A DNA stretch of 64,000 bases. Origin: Thiodiazotropha sp040506195 (GTDB lineage Bacteria > Pseudomonadota > Gammaproteobacteria > Chromatiales > Chromatiaceae). Both the position numbers and the translations under genes were made by a program. Positions 8,652 through 17,357 of the stretch are shown here, piece after piece. The notes beneath the pieces were generated by a model that was not told the DNA's origin, did not search any database, and was given only the letters and a program-made list of their open reading frames with translations. The DNA lies in contig JBEVXH010000008.1 in assembly GCA_040506195.1 (NCBI GenBank), positions 62,001-126,000 on the forward strand, read 5' to 3'. Position 1 is the first letter of the stretch; every line of letters begins with the position of its first letter.

Positions 8652-9845
8652 ATGAAAGACATCTTTGTTACACGCACTGTACGCATACCCGATCCGCTCC
8701 GCATCAGTCGTTATCAAAAAAGTCCTGAGCTCGGACCAAGGATACTCTTCTTCAGCGGTGGCAGCGCCCTCAATGACGTTAGCCGGGTCTTGAAAGGCTA
8801 CACCCATAATTCAATACATCTGGTAACCCCATTCGACTCCGGCGGCAGTTCCGCCAAACTACGTCAGGCATTCGACATGCCATCTATTGGAGATTTGCGT
8901 AGCCGACTCGTTGCATTGGCGGATGAAACAGTGACCGGACATCCGGAGGTCTATGAGCTACTGACCTACCGTTTTCCCCTTAAGGCAGAGAAGGGTGAGC
9001 TGCTACATCAGCTCGAGTCAATGATCAGAGGCAGACATCCGCTGGTGGAACCGGTAAACAACCCCATCAGGCGTATCATCCGCTATCAGTTGGGTTATTT
9101 CTATGACGCCATGCCGGCAAAGTTCGATCTGCGTGGAGCCAGCATCGGTAATCTGATTCTCAGCGGCGGTTATCTCAATAACCATCAACATCTCGACCCG
9201 ATCATCTTTCTGTTCGAAAAGCTGTTGGGGGTTCAGGGACTGGTGCGTGCGGTCGTAAATGATAAATACCATCTCACGGCAGAGTTGGAAGATGGGAGTC
9301 GTATAGTCGGTCAACATCTGCTGACCGGCAAAGAGGTTTCACCCCTTGAGAGTCCGGTGAAAGAGATATCCCTCTCCAGGCGCTTGGATAAATACACACC
9401 GGTGAAATCGCAATTACGCAAAAAAAACCATAAGCTGATACAAAAAGCGGAGTTGATTGTCTATCCCCCCGGCAGTTTTTACACTAGTCTGGTGGCCAAT
9501 CTTCTGCCCCAAGGTGTCGGGGCCTCGATAGCGGAAAATGATTGCCCTAAGGTCTACGTGCCAAATCTAGGTGCAGATCCGGAACAGCTTGGTATGAATC
9601 TGAACGATGCGGTGCGACGGTTGATGCACTATTTGCGAAAAAATTTGTCGGGTAATGCCACAAAAGGAAGGCAATTGAATTTCATACTCCTCGACAGTAG
9701 GAATGGGCAATATCCATCGAAACTCTCTGCCAAGCTTGTCGAGGAACTTGATATTCAGGTAATCGATACAACGCTTATCAGTAGACGCAGCGCACCCTAC
9801 TACGATTCGAAACTGCTGGTCTCGGCCCTGCTCTCCCTGACCTAG
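8652..9845 (+). CDS. CofD-like protein (UPF0052/GAK-system-type), orphan
   Basis: 397 residues. The N-terminal third carries the CofD/UPF0052 signature: FFSGGSALNDVSRVLKG (near 33-49) corresponds to the GGGTGL loop, and TPFDSGGSSAKLRQ (near 58-71) followed by IGDLRSRLVALAD (near 78-90) to the DDGGSSGxLR and PPGDIRNxLVAL motifs. CofD transfers lactyl-phosphate to a deazaflavin, and the related YvcK group binds nucleotide sugars. This longer branch is the one I know as the CofD-like part of the so-called GAK system, whose other parts (an ATP-grasp protein and a small XXXCH protein) are not next to it here. The stop TAG lies in a CTAG at a repeat end. The family assignment is firm; the role is unknown. 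Confidence 0.8.
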   Translation: MKDIFVTRTVRIPDPLRISRYQKSPELGPRILFFSGGSALNDVSRVLKGYTHNSIHLVTPFDSGGSSAKLRQAFDMPSIGDLRSRLVALADETVTGHPEVYELLTYRFPLKAEKGELLHQLESMIRGRHPLVEPVNNPIRRIIRYQLGYFYDAMPAKFDLRGASIGNLILSGGYLNNHQHLDPIIFLFEKLLGVQGLVRAVVNDKYHLTAELEDGSRIVGQHLLTGKEVSPLESPVKEISLSRRLDKYTPVKSQLRKKNHKLIQKAELIVYPPGSFYTSLVANLLPQGVGASIAENDCPKVYVPNLGADPEQLGMNLNDAVRRLMHYLRKNLSGNATKGRQLNFILLDSRNGQYPSKLSAKLVEELDIQVIDTTLISRRSAPYYDSKLLVSALLSLT

Positions 9846-9872
9846 GTCCGATTGGGTGAGTGTTAACAGGCC
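9846..9872 (+). repeat. Single end of the MITE-like repeat after the CofD-like gene
   Basis: The 27 bases following CTAG (9842-9845) end in GGGTGAGTGTTAACAGGCC and are followed by CCAG, matching a terminal inverted repeat. The left CTAG contains the stop codon of the CofD-like gene. Confidence 0.75.
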
Positions 9873-10328
9873 CCAGGGGCCAGCGTTTGGATAGCCGCTT
9901 GTTTGCGGATAATAAGAAAAGGCCGCAAATGATCGCCAATCATGAAAAATTGAAGCAAATTACCAATTGGTAGAATGCAGGATGTATGGTAACCAAAGAA
10001 CTAATTTCATTGGAGTGGTTAACCGCGCAAATGCCTTCTGAGTAAGCCGCGTCTATTCAGATGGGGCATACTTGCCGGGTGCATTATTGAAAAAATACCG
10101 ATTATCCCTTTAATTATAATGGCTTATGAAATTCAGCTGAGCACCGGGCATAAGTGTAAAGCTTATCTAGACTGCAGGGGTCTGCAAACCGGTATACAGT
10201 GTATATACTATTGGGATATTCTCGCTGAACATAGTACCCGGCGACGATCCGTTAGTGAATGGGGACACCCTCACCAATCACACACTTGCCATATTTGGTA
10301 AAGCATCAATGATGCCAGCAGGTTTTTC
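9873..10328. other. Intergenic region upstream of the desaturase gene
   Basis: About 455 bases. The first 70 hold CGCAAAT/CCGC-type short repeats (near 9895-9946); the rest contains no convincing gene. A 60-codon frame at 10119 lacks a ribosome-binding site and familiar motifs. The desaturase promoter should lie here. Confidence 0.4.
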
Positions 10329-11510
10329 ATGACACTCAATGGCTTATTCGATTTATCACTGTCAGGTTTTGTTATTCTGATCCTGGTTCTCACCCATATC
10401 ACCATCGTTTCGGTGACAGTCTTTCTTCACCGTCATCAGGCCCACCGGGCGCTCTGGTTACATCCCGTGCTGAGCCATTTCTTTCGATTCTGGCTCTGGT
10501 TGACGACCGGTATGGTGACCCGTGAATGGGTGTCCATCCATCGCAAGCACCATGCGAAGTGTGAAATGGAGGACGATCCCCACAGTCCCCAGATCCAGGG
10601 ATTGAGCAAAGTGTTGTGGCAGGGTGCAGAGCTCTACCAGCAGGAGGCAAAAAATCAGGAGACCCTGGAACGTTACGGTAAGGGAACACCGAACGATTGG
10701 CTGGAACGCCATCTCTATACACGCTACAACTATTCGGGCATTGCACTGCTGTTTGTCGTTGAGTTGATACTGCTGGGTCCTGCAGGCATTACGGTCTGGG
10801 CTATCCAGATGATATGGATACCGTTCTGGGCTGCGGGGGTGATCAATGGTATCGGCCACTATTGGGGCTATCGAAATTTCGAGATCCCCAATGCGGCGAC
10901 CAACATCGTTCCCTGGGGAATCTTTATCGGTGGAGAGGAGTTGCACAACAACCATCACGCCTTCGGCAGCTCCGCCAAGCTGTCAAACCGGTGGTGGGAG
11001 TTTGATCTGGGCTGGGTCTATATCAAGTTGTTCGCATTTTTTCGATTGGCAAGAGTGCTCAAGATTGCACCCAAGCGCGCCTTGATCGCAGAGCGTTCTC
11101 AACTGGACATAGATGCGATTAAGGCGCTGACGGTCAATCGGCTGCAATTGTTGAGTGATTATCGTTGCAAGGTGTTGAAGCCGGTGTTCAGATATGAGAT
11201 CAGGCACGCTCAACGCCCGCTGCGACGTTTATATCGCAGTGCCCAGCGTCTGGTGCGCCGGGACAGTATGCTGCTGAGCGATAGCGACCTGTTACAGCTG
11301 AAAGAGATTCTCGATACCAATGCGGCCCTGGACAAGGTCTATCAGTTCAAATTGAAGCTGCAGGCGATATGGGAACAGCAGGCCTCCAGCCACGAGAAAC
11401 GTCTTGAAGCCCTGAGTCTGTGGTGCGCCCAGGCGGAGGCGAGCGGAGTGGAGGCGTTGCAGGAGTTTGTCTCCATCCTCCGATCCTACGGGATGACGCC
11501 GGTGCGGTGA
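10329..11510 (+). CDS. desA: Delta-9 acyl-lipid/acyl-CoA fatty acid desaturase
   Basis: 393 residues, a membrane-bound di-iron desaturase. The three histidine boxes are present: HRHQAHR near residue 34, HRKHH near 74, and HNNHHAF near 202. Four hydrophobic segments surround them. The enzyme inserts a cis double bond in saturated acyl chains using O2, maintaining membrane fluidity. The catalytic part ends near residue 250; the remaining 140 residues are charged and helical (repeated LRRLYRSAQRLVRR-type segments), an extension shared by proteobacterial DesA-type proteins. A GCAGG lies about 8 bases upstream of the ATG. It is followed by a small basic protein gene on the same strand. Confidence 0.9.
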   Translation: MTLNGLFDLSLSGFVILILVLTHITIVSVTVFLHRHQAHRALWLHPVLSHFFRFWLWLTTGMVTREWVSIHRKHHAKCEMEDDPHSPQIQGLSKVLWQGAELYQQEAKNQETLERYGKGTPNDWLERHLYTRYNYSGIALLFVVELILLGPAGITVWAIQMIWIPFWAAGVINGIGHYWGYRNFEIPNAATNIVPWGIFIGGEELHNNHHAFGSSAKLSNRWWEFDLGWVYIKLFAFFRLARVLKIAPKRALIAERSQLDIDAIKALTVNRLQLLSDYRCKVLKPVFRYEIRHAQRPLRRLYRSAQRLVRRDSMLLSDSDLLQLKEILDTNAALDKVYQFKLKLQAIWEQQASSHEKRLEALSLWCAQAEASGVEALQEFVSILRSYGMTPVR

Positions 11511-11583
11511 CCCCTTGCGCTGTTAAATAAGGGGGATTTCAATATCCTCGTACGGGTGGGACGGTAACAGACGGGGGTTTTGC

Positions 11584-11856
11584 ATGACCGACTCGTTCAA
11601 CAAGCTGTGGCTCAAGGGACAGGCGGAAGAGGATATCTATTTCGCCAAGCGCGATCGTGAATTGATCGAGGCGCTAAGGAAGAGGAAGCTGCGTAAGAAA
11701 CTTGAAGACACCAACAAGAAAACGCGTGTTCGGGCCAGGAAATACGAGGATCGTTTCGTCAAGATCTCCGACAAACACGGTAAGAAACCTAAAAAAATGC
11801 GTAAGGAATTAAGTAAGCTTTTAGCAAAGATCAGGAAACGGTTTAGCGCTAAATAA
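11584..11856 (+). CDS. Small basic protein of unknown function
   Basis: 90 residues, about one third lysine or arginine. The first 35 residues (FNKLWLKGQAEEDIYFAKRD) are amphipathic and look like a folded or binding segment; the remainder is a lysine/arginine-rich helix, possibly coiled coil or nucleic-acid binding. The family is not recognised. GGGGG stands about 8 bases before the ATG. It lies 73 bases after the desaturase gene, separated by an imperfect hairpin (CCCCTT/AAGGGG, 11512-11536), and its end is two bases from the convergent DUF2333 gene. Confidence 0.65.
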   Translation: MTDSFNKLWLKGQAEEDIYFAKRDRELIEALRKRKLRKKLEDTNKKTRVRARKYEDRFVKISDKHGKKPKKMRKELSKLLAKIRKRFSAK

Positions 11857-11858
11857 CC

Positions 11859-12932
11859 CTACCCCTGGCTCAGTAAACTCCTCAGATCGATGACTGCCGC
11901 ATTGGCCCGTGATATGTAAGAGGCCATGACCAGTGAGTAGTTTGCGAAGATCCCCAATCCACTGCCGTTCAATACCACCGGACTGCTGATGGAACCCTGG
12001 GTGGCTTCCAGTTCACGGATGATCTGACGCAGACTCACCAGGGCATTTTTCTTCCTCAATATATCCTGAAAATCGATCTCTACTGCATGCAGAAAGTGAA
12101 TCAGGGCCCAGGTGGCGCCGCGGGCCTCGAAGAAGACGTCATCTATTTGGAGCCATGGTGTCTGTACCCTGACATTGTCCGAGGTAGCGGTCGATTGTAC
12201 GGCGTCAGGGTCGCCCGCGAGGTCGGTATTGATGCGCTCCTGCCCCACGCTGGCGCTCAAGCGTTGGGATAGGCTTCCCAGACGCTTCTCGACTATCGCC
12301 AGCCAGTCACGCAGATTATCGGCACGGGCAAAGAACTGGGTACTCGTCTCGCCTTGTTGGGAGAGGCCGCTTAGATAGCGTCTGAGTGCCTCGAGACCCT
12401 TACGGTACTCACCCTCGGTTGAAGGGAATATCCAGGAGTCGTTGCTGTAGTTGAATTGAGGCTCGGCGATGGATAGATCCTCATTTTCCAACGACTGGGA
12501 TTGAGAGCGGCTCATGTCATTGCGCAACGAACGGGCCAGATCGCGGGTCTGGGTGAGGGCGCCGAACTCCCAATTGGGGATGTTGTCCAGAAAAACGCTC
12601 GGCGGCGTGATGTCATTACTCAGATAACCTCCAGGTTTTTGCAACAGGGTTTCTGCAACAGTGACTAGGGCGGCGGTGGTGTATGAACCGGTGACCGGTT
12701 TCAGGCTCATCTCCTGCAGCATGCTGTGGGTGTTGTTGCGTACATCGAAGGGTTCGGGCACGCTGCTCCAATAAAGTCCGAGTAGAAAAAGCAATACGGA
12801 AAGGGTGACAACGCCGAGCATACCGCCCCAAATCCAACCCTTTTCCCGTAGGGTCCGGGGATGGTAAAGCCGGGCAACCCGGTTTATCAGAGAGGTTGTA
12901 GCGCGAAGAAGTTTTTCGAAAAGCGTTTTCAC
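11859..12932 (-). CDS. DUF2333 family membrane-anchored protein
   Basis: 357 residues. A basic N-terminus is followed by one membrane segment at about residues 33-53 and a long extracytoplasmic region with the pattern of the DUF2333 (COG5345) family, including NNTHSMLQEM and TAALVTVAETLLQKPGGYLSND near 90-115. The rest is mostly helical and polar. The function of the family is unknown. It is transcribed alone, converging on the small basic protein gene and separated from cyoE by about 280 bases. Confidence 0.8.
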   Translation of the reverse strand: MKTLFEKLLRATTSLINRVARLYHPRTLREKGWIWGGMLGVVTLSVLLFLLGLYWSSVPEPFDVRNNTHSMLQEMSLKPVTGSYTTAALVTVAETLLQKPGGYLSNDITPPSVFLDNIPNWEFGALTQTRDLARSLRNDMSRSQSQSLENEDLSIAEPQFNYSNDSWIFPSTEGEYRKGLEALRRYLSGLSQQGETSTQFFARADNLRDWLAIVEKRLGSLSQRLSASVGQERINTDLAGDPDAVQSTATSDNVRVQTPWLQIDDVFFEARGATWALIHFLHAVEIDFQDILRKKNALVSLRQIIRELEATQGSISSPVVLNGSGLGIFANYSLVMASYISRANAAVIDLRSLLSQG

Positions 12933-13213
12933 CCGTACTTTCCCTGCCTTGAATAGATCAGAAACACTTCAGGATAGAATGAATCATCACAGCTTATCGT
13001 AAGACACTATCTGACGAAGTAGGGTCAAGGCAAGCTTTGAAATTGTCCAGGGTGAGGCTTGCCGCACCATGATCGATCAATATCCTTCAGAACGCTGTAT
13101 CATAATGGCCTCGTTCCCGCGCTCCTGCGCTGGAACGTGACGGGGCGCTGTGTTAACAGGCCCTAAGGACGGCAGGCCGTACCTATACGGATTTCCAGAA
13201 GGCCCTGCTGATA
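12933..13213. repeat. Intergenic repeat patch between DUF2333 and cyoE genes
   Basis: It holds an imperfect palindrome at 13112-13137 (CGTTCC..GCGC..GCGC..GGAACG), a type of dispersed hairpin common in gammaproteobacterial genomes. It also holds a single end of the MITE-like repeat at 13148-13162 (TGTGTTAACAGGCC-like, followed by CTAA). Nothing coding is supported. Confidence 0.55.
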
Positions 13214-14134
13214 TCAGCTTGCGATGCCCGATGGCAACAACAGGCTTGAATAGTGATCGGCCAGCAGCAAGGTGAACAGCAGACTGAGGTAGAGAATCGA
13301 GAAGGCGAAGGTCTTCATGGCGTGATCGCGTCCCTTGCTCTGCAACAGTCTGACGGCATGGTAGACAAAGGTACACCCCAGCACAAACGCACCGATAAGA
13401 TAGAGATATCCGCTCATCCGGATCACAAAGGGCAGTAGTGAGACCGCCAGCAGCATGATGGCATAGATCAAAACCTGCTGCTTGGTGAAGTCGATGCCAT
13501 GGGTAACGGGCAGCATGGGTATGTCGGCCTTGGCGTAATCGTCGCGGCGGTGTATCGCCAGGGGCCAGAAATGGGGCGGTGTCCAGACAAATATGATCAA
13601 CAACAACAGAAAGGCCTCAATAGTGACCTCACCGGTGACCGCACACCAGCCCAATAACGGGGGTGCCGCCCCGGCCAATCCACCCCAGACGATGTTTTGC
13701 GGAGTATTGCGTTTCAGGTAGAGGGTATAGATCACGGCATAACCGATCAGGGCGAAAAAGGTAAGCAGTGCCGTCAACGGGTTGACCAGGAGATAGAGCA
13801 GCAACATCGAGAGGCCGCCCAACAACAGGGCAAAGCTGATTGCGTGAGGGGTATCCATATGCCCGCTGGGTATGGGGCGCCAACTGGTCCTGTCCATCAT
13901 GGCATCGATACGTTGGTCGATGACATGGTTGATCACCGCACCCGAGGCAGCCGCCAGGGAGATACCCAGCAGGCCGAACAGAAGCGGCTGCCAGGGCACC
14001 AGACCTTCCCGCGACAACAGCATGCCGACCAGGGCGGTAAAGGCGATAAGCAGGACGACCTTGGGTTTGGTCATCTCATAATAGTGGCGCCAGGCAAAAC
14101 CGACTTGCTGTGCAGAAATATTACTGATGGCCAT
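13214..14134 (-). CDS. cyoE: Protoheme IX farnesyltransferase (heme O synthase)
   Basis: 306 residues, nine hydrophobic segments, UbiA prenyltransferase superfamily. It adds a farnesyl group to heme B to give heme O for terminal oxidases. The aspartate-rich motif NHVIDQRIDAMMDRT (near 67-81) binds the prenyl diphosphate through magnesium, and the second conserved loop HRRDDYAKADIPMLP lies near 196-210. Start at 14134, with a perfect GGAGG five bases upstream, overlapping the preceding gene by 14 bases. It is the last gene of the oxidase-assembly group. Heme A synthase, often found immediately upstream, is absent here. Confidence 0.95.
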   Translation of the reverse strand: MAISNISAQQVGFAWRHYYEMTKPKVVLLIAFTALVGMLLSREGLVPWQPLLFGLLGISLAAASGAVINHVIDQRIDAMMDRTSWRPIPSGHMDTPHAISFALLLGGLSMLLLYLLVNPLTALLTFFALIGYAVIYTLYLKRNTPQNIVWGGLAGAAPPLLGWCAVTGEVTIEAFLLLLIIFVWTPPHFWPLAIHRRDDYAKADIPMLPVTHGIDFTKQQVLIYAIMLLAVSLLPFVIRMSGYLYLIGAFVLGCTFVYHAVRLLQSKGRDHAMKTFAFSILYLSLLFTLLLADHYSSLLLPSGIAS

Positions 14135-14765
14135 AGCGACCTCCTTGAGCCCAGTTTTCCGAGGCTTTAAGTAGTTTTTCCAGATCCTGCAGGATCTCTT
14201 TCGAGCTGATCTTCGTGGTGTCGTGCTTCATCATCAGATCACCCCGGGGGTCGATGAGAAAGATGGGGATAGCCTGCTCCGACAACTGTAGTGGAAACAG
14301 GGACTCGAGGGTGGCGCGCTGCCCCTTGTCCGCGATCAGCAGCTCAGTGCCTTCAAGTCCACCCATGTTGGGCAGATCGAGGCGGCCGGCCTGGTCGGGC
14401 ATCAGGATCAGCAAGCGGGCGATACGCTGACGATTCGCAGCGGTGGCGCGCCGGATCTGGCGTACCTTGATCAACATCTCGATGCAGGCCGCATCACAGC
14501 CACCTTCACTGACCAGGGCCATGGCCCACATGTCCTGCAGTGATTGCCAGTCAAACCAATTGCCATCCGCTGTCTGCAATCTAAGTGAATGAACGGATCT
14601 CGGCGGATCGATCAATTGGCCATTGTTGGCGCGTCCCGCCGGCAGCCACTGAGGATTGAGGAAGAACACCCAGGCAGCGATCATCGGCAGGGCGAACAAG
14701 GCGATCAATACCCAAAGAGAGGCGGGCGTTCGCGGCTTGGTGCTGCTGTCTGCGACACTGGTCAT
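14121..14765 (-). CDS. SCO-like, membrane-anchored oxidase-cluster protein
   Basis: 214 residues from the ATG at 14765, which overlaps the SURF1 stop (ATGA). An upstream in-frame start at 14846 would lie inside SURF1 and adds an unlikely leader. One membrane helix at about 17-37 anchors an extracytoplasmic thioredoxin-like domain; C90-x3-C94 (GGCDAAC) stands where SCO proteins hold their CxxxC copper/thiol pair. The position between SURF1 and the heme genes is the same as the uncharacterised PA0111-type protein of Pseudomonas oxidase clusters. A role in copper or thiol handling during oxidase assembly is plausible but inferred. The usual distal histidine of SCO1 is not evident. Confidence 0.8.
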   Translation of the reverse strand: MTSVADSSTKPRTPASLWVLIALFALPMIAAWVFFLNPQWLPAGRANNGQLIDPPRSVHSLRLQTADGNWFDWQSLQDMWAMALVSEGGCDAACIEMLIKVRQIRRATAANRQRIARLLILMPDQAGRLDLPNMGGLEGTELLIADKGQRATLESLFPLQLSEQAIPIFLIDPRGDLMMKHDTTKISSKEILQDLEKLLKASENWAQGGRYGHQ

Positions 14766-15499
14766 AATGCAACCTCTTTTGTGTCGCGTTTGTGCAGGGA
14801 TAGGCGGACCCAGACCAGGAGGGTGATGATGGCAAACGCAAACCACTGAATGGCGTAGCCGATATGCATCATGTCACTGACTCGAGGGTGGGGCCATTGA
14901 CGAACAAAACCATGAGTATCCTGCGGAGATTGCAGCACCAAGAAGGGAGCGATATCCAAGCCAGACCATTCTCTGAAGTGCGCCAGGGTAAGAAATGGCC
15001 ACCGGGGTGCGGTATCTGTGCTTGCAGTGTCCTCCTGCTTGAGCTCGATGGCAGGTGGTTGTGGGATCCTGACTTCACCGTGGACGGTTAATGCTTCATC
15101 GAGATCGGCGGCAGCCAGGGCTTGATCTAGCTGATCATGGGCAATCCAACCCCGATTGACCAGCAGCGTCCTGCCGCTCCCGTGGAGTTGCAAGGGGGTG
15201 ATCAGATGAAACCCTGTCTTACCCTGATGCTTGCGGTTTTCGATCAACACGCTTTTATTGTTGAGATAGCGTCCACGTGCCACCACCTGGCGGAAGCGCA
15301 ATTGCTCGGCATCCGGGTGGGGACCATCCAGTAAGACGGGAGGCTGTTTACGCCTCATCTCCAGCGATGAGCCATGATTTCGTTTCTGTTCGGCGCGATC
15401 CAGCTGCCAGATACCGAGTCCGATGAAGAGGGGCGTCAGGATTACCATTATAATTGTGGGGACTGCCTGGGCGCGAAATTGACGGGTGTTGCTGGTCAT
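14762..15499 (-). CDS. SURF1 family cytochrome oxidase assembly protein
   Basis: 245 residues with one membrane helix near each end (about 14-33 and 210-230) and a periplasmic domain between, the SURF1/Shy1 topology. Conserved family segments include LGIWQLDRAEQKR near 27-39, RYLNNKSVLIENR near 77-89 and LLVNRGWIA near 111-119. SURF1 helps insert heme A into subunit I. The stop overlaps the next gene by four bases, showing translational coupling. It belongs to the second minus-strand group SURF1 - SCO-like - cyoE. Confidence 0.92.
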   Translation of the reverse strand: MTSNTRQFRAQAVPTIIMVILTPLFIGLGIWQLDRAEQKRNHGSSLEMRRKQPPVLLDGPHPDAEQLRFRQVVARGRYLNNKSVLIENRKHQGKTGFHLITPLQLHGSGRTLLVNRGWIAHDQLDQALAAADLDEALTVHGEVRIPQPPAIELKQEDTASTDTAPRWPFLTLAHFREWSGLDIAPFLVLQSPQDTHGFVRQWPHPRVSDMMHIGYAIQWFAFAIITLLVWVRLSLHKRDTKEVAL

Positions 15500-15579
15500 A
15501 AGGGCTATAGTGGAATTATCTGTTCCTGTTATTGCAGTATCGACAGGATAACCTTATCAAATCCGGATCGGGAGAGATC

Positions 15580-15804
15580 ATGGACATCATATTCAAACTA
15601 CCGGTGTTGCTGGTATTGGCCTTCATTCTCTTCAGTCTGTTTCAGGGGATGTACTATATGGCCAAGGACGATGGCAGGAACGAGAGTACCCGCGTGGTAC
15701 GCGCGCTGACCCTTCGGGTTGTCCTGTCGCTACTGCTGTTCATCCTGCTCATGGTTGGTTACTACTTCGGTCTTCTCCAGCCCCACAGCCTATTGCCGCA
15801 ATAG
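15580..15804 (+). CDS. DUF2909 twin-transmembrane protein
   Basis: 74 residues with two membrane helices (about 6-24 and 45-65) separated by a short charged loop (AKDDGRNESTRVVRALTLR). This matches the DUF2909 twin-transmembrane family found in proteobacterial oxidase clusters. The ATG at 15580 has GGAGAG directly upstream; the longer frame from 15532 has no such site. It is on the plus strand while all other oxidase genes here are on the minus strand, lying between SURF1 (divergent) and coxC (convergent). Function unknown. Confidence 0.85.
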   Translation: MDIIFKLPVLLVLAFILFSLFQGMYYMAKDDGRNESTRVVRALTLRVVLSLLLFILLMVGYYFGLLQPHSLLPQ

Positions 15805-15805
15805 G
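15789..15805. terminator. Perfect short hairpin between convergent DUF2909 and coxC genes
   Basis: CCTATTG-CCG-CAATAGG forms a 7 bp stem with a three-base loop at the last codons of the plus-strand gene, four bases from the coxC stop. No T-run follows on either strand, so a termination role is uncertain. Confidence 0.35.
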
Positions 15806-15808
15806 CGG

Positions 15809-16681
15809 TCAGAGCCAGTACACGAAGACAAAAAGCCCCAACCAGACCACATCGACAAAGTGCCAGTACCAGGCAACCGCTTCGAAGGCGAAGTGGTTAT
15901 GGGCACTGAAGTGGCTCTTCATGCTGCGCCCCAGAATTGCCATCAACATCACCGCCCCCATGGTGACGTGAAAGCCGTGAAATCCGGTCAACATGTAAAA
16001 TGTTGATCCATATGCTCCCGATTCCAGGGTGAGATTCAAATCGGAATAGGCGTGGCCGTATTCATATGCCTGCAGGGCTACAAACAACAGGCCTAATGCA
16101 ATAGTTGCAATCAGGCCCCAGACCAGCTGTTTTTGATTGTCGAGTTTCAATCCCCAGTGCGCCCAGGTAATCGTAGCGCCGCTGGTGAGCAGGATCAGGG
16201 TGTTCATCGCGGGAATGCCCCACGCGCCCATCGGTTGGAAATCGCCGCCAAGTTCACCGGGTCCATGGGAGGGCCATGCTGCCTCGAATCCGTTATAGAG
16301 CAGCTCATTGGTTACCCCTAGGTAGCCTTCGCCACCGAGCCAGGGCAGGGCGATATTGCGGATATAATAGAGCGAGCCGAAAAAGCTTAGAAAGAAAAAG
16401 ACTTCCGAGGCAATGAACCAGAACATGCCCATGCGGAAAGAGGTATCGACCTGTTTATTGTAACAGTCGTTCAGATTCTCCCCGATGACATCCCGAAACC
16501 AGCCAAACAGCAGAAAGAAGAACAGCAGCAGGCCGGCGGTAACTATATAACTGCCGATGGCGACCCCATTCATGGCCAGTACTCCACCGAACAGGGTAGT
16601 CAGCAGTGATACCATGCCAATAATAGGCCAGGGACTGGGGTCGGGTATAAAATAATCCCCGCTGTGTTCCTTTACCGACAT
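15809..16681 (-). CDS. coxC: Cytochrome c oxidase subunit III
   Basis: 290 residues, seven hydrophobic segments. Typical subunit III features are ASEVFFFLSFFGSLYY (the conserved glutamate region), TWAHWGLKL and the C-terminal GFHGFHVTMGA and HFAFEAVAWYWHFVDVVWL segments. The subunit stabilises the oxidase core in the inner membrane. AGGAG lies about 7 bases before the ATG. It is the last gene of the coxB-coxA-small protein-cox11-coxC series. At the far end it converges on the DUF2909 gene. Confidence 0.96.
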   Translation of the reverse strand: MSVKEHSGDYFIPDPSPWPIIGMVSLLTTLFGGVLAMNGVAIGSYIVTAGLLLFFFLLFGWFRDVIGENLNDCYNKQVDTSFRMGMFWFIASEVFFFLSFFGSLYYIRNIALPWLGGEGYLGVTNELLYNGFEAAWPSHGPGELGGDFQPMGAWGIPAMNTLILLTSGATITWAHWGLKLDNQKQLVWGLIATIALGLLFVALQAYEYGHAYSDLNLTLESGAYGSTFYMLTGFHGFHVTMGAVMLMAILGRSMKSHFSAHNHFAFEAVAWYWHFVDVVWLGLFVFVYWL

Positions 16682-16748
16682 GCTGGTACTCCTCTTGATG
16701 TTGATCTTTTTTTCATAGTCATAGTGGTTGCTTTGCTAGCTCTACTTG

Positions 16749-17357
16749 TTATTGATCCGGGGCTGAGGCAATCATCGGCGGAAGCGCGCTGTCCCGGTCG
16801 TCGCTGTCCGCCTCTTTCAGGCGCATGAAACTGTATGAGAGTGTCAACGAGTTGATCTCTGCAGGCAGCTCCGTCGAAACCATGAATTGCAGCGGCATGA
16901 CGGTCATCTCACTGCCGTCGAGTCTCTGCTTGTTGAAGCAGAAACATTCCAGTTTGCTGAAAAAGGGTGTCGCCTGCCAGGGCGCCACGCTCGGTATGGC
17001 CTGCCCGGTAACGGCGCTATGGCTGCGGTTGCGGGCGTGAAAATTGACCTCATAGGTCTGACCTGGATGGACACGCATCTTGGTCGTCTCGGCAACGAAC
17101 TCCCAGGGCAGGTTTGGGTTGACCGTGGTGTCGAACTTGACAGTGACCCAGCGGGCCTGATCCACCCGCTCGGAGGTCGGAGTGGACAGGCCGATTTGGC
17201 TACGTTGGGCAAGTGACTGTGTTCCCGTGATCTGGCAGAAGAGGTTGTACAGGGGCACCAGAGCGAAGCCGAAACCAAACATCGCCACGACCAGACCGGA
17301 CAACAGCAGGGTTGTACGGCGGTTCTTGCGATGCTTGTCCGGTACCCTTTGATTCAT
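16749..17357 (-). CDS. ctaG: Cytochrome c oxidase assembly protein Cox11/CtaG
   Basis: 202 residues. One membrane helix (about 14-35) is followed by FALVPLYNLFCQITG and a periplasmic beta-rich domain. The copper-binding motif ECFCFNKQ lies near 137-144. Cox11 delivers copper to the CuB site of subunit I. The start codon overlaps the stop of the preceding 50-residue gene (ATGA), and the gene lies between coxA and coxC in the canonical order. Confidence 0.96.
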   Translation of the reverse strand: MNQRVPDKHRKNRRTTLLLSGLVVAMFGFGFALVPLYNLFCQITGTQSLAQRSQIGLSTPTSERVDQARWVTVKFDTTVNPNLPWEFVAETTKMRVHPGQTYEVNFHARNRSHSAVTGQAIPSVAPWQATPFFSKLECFCFNKQRLDGSEMTVMPLQFMVSTELPAEINSLTLSYSFMRLKEADSDDRDSALPPMIASAPDQ

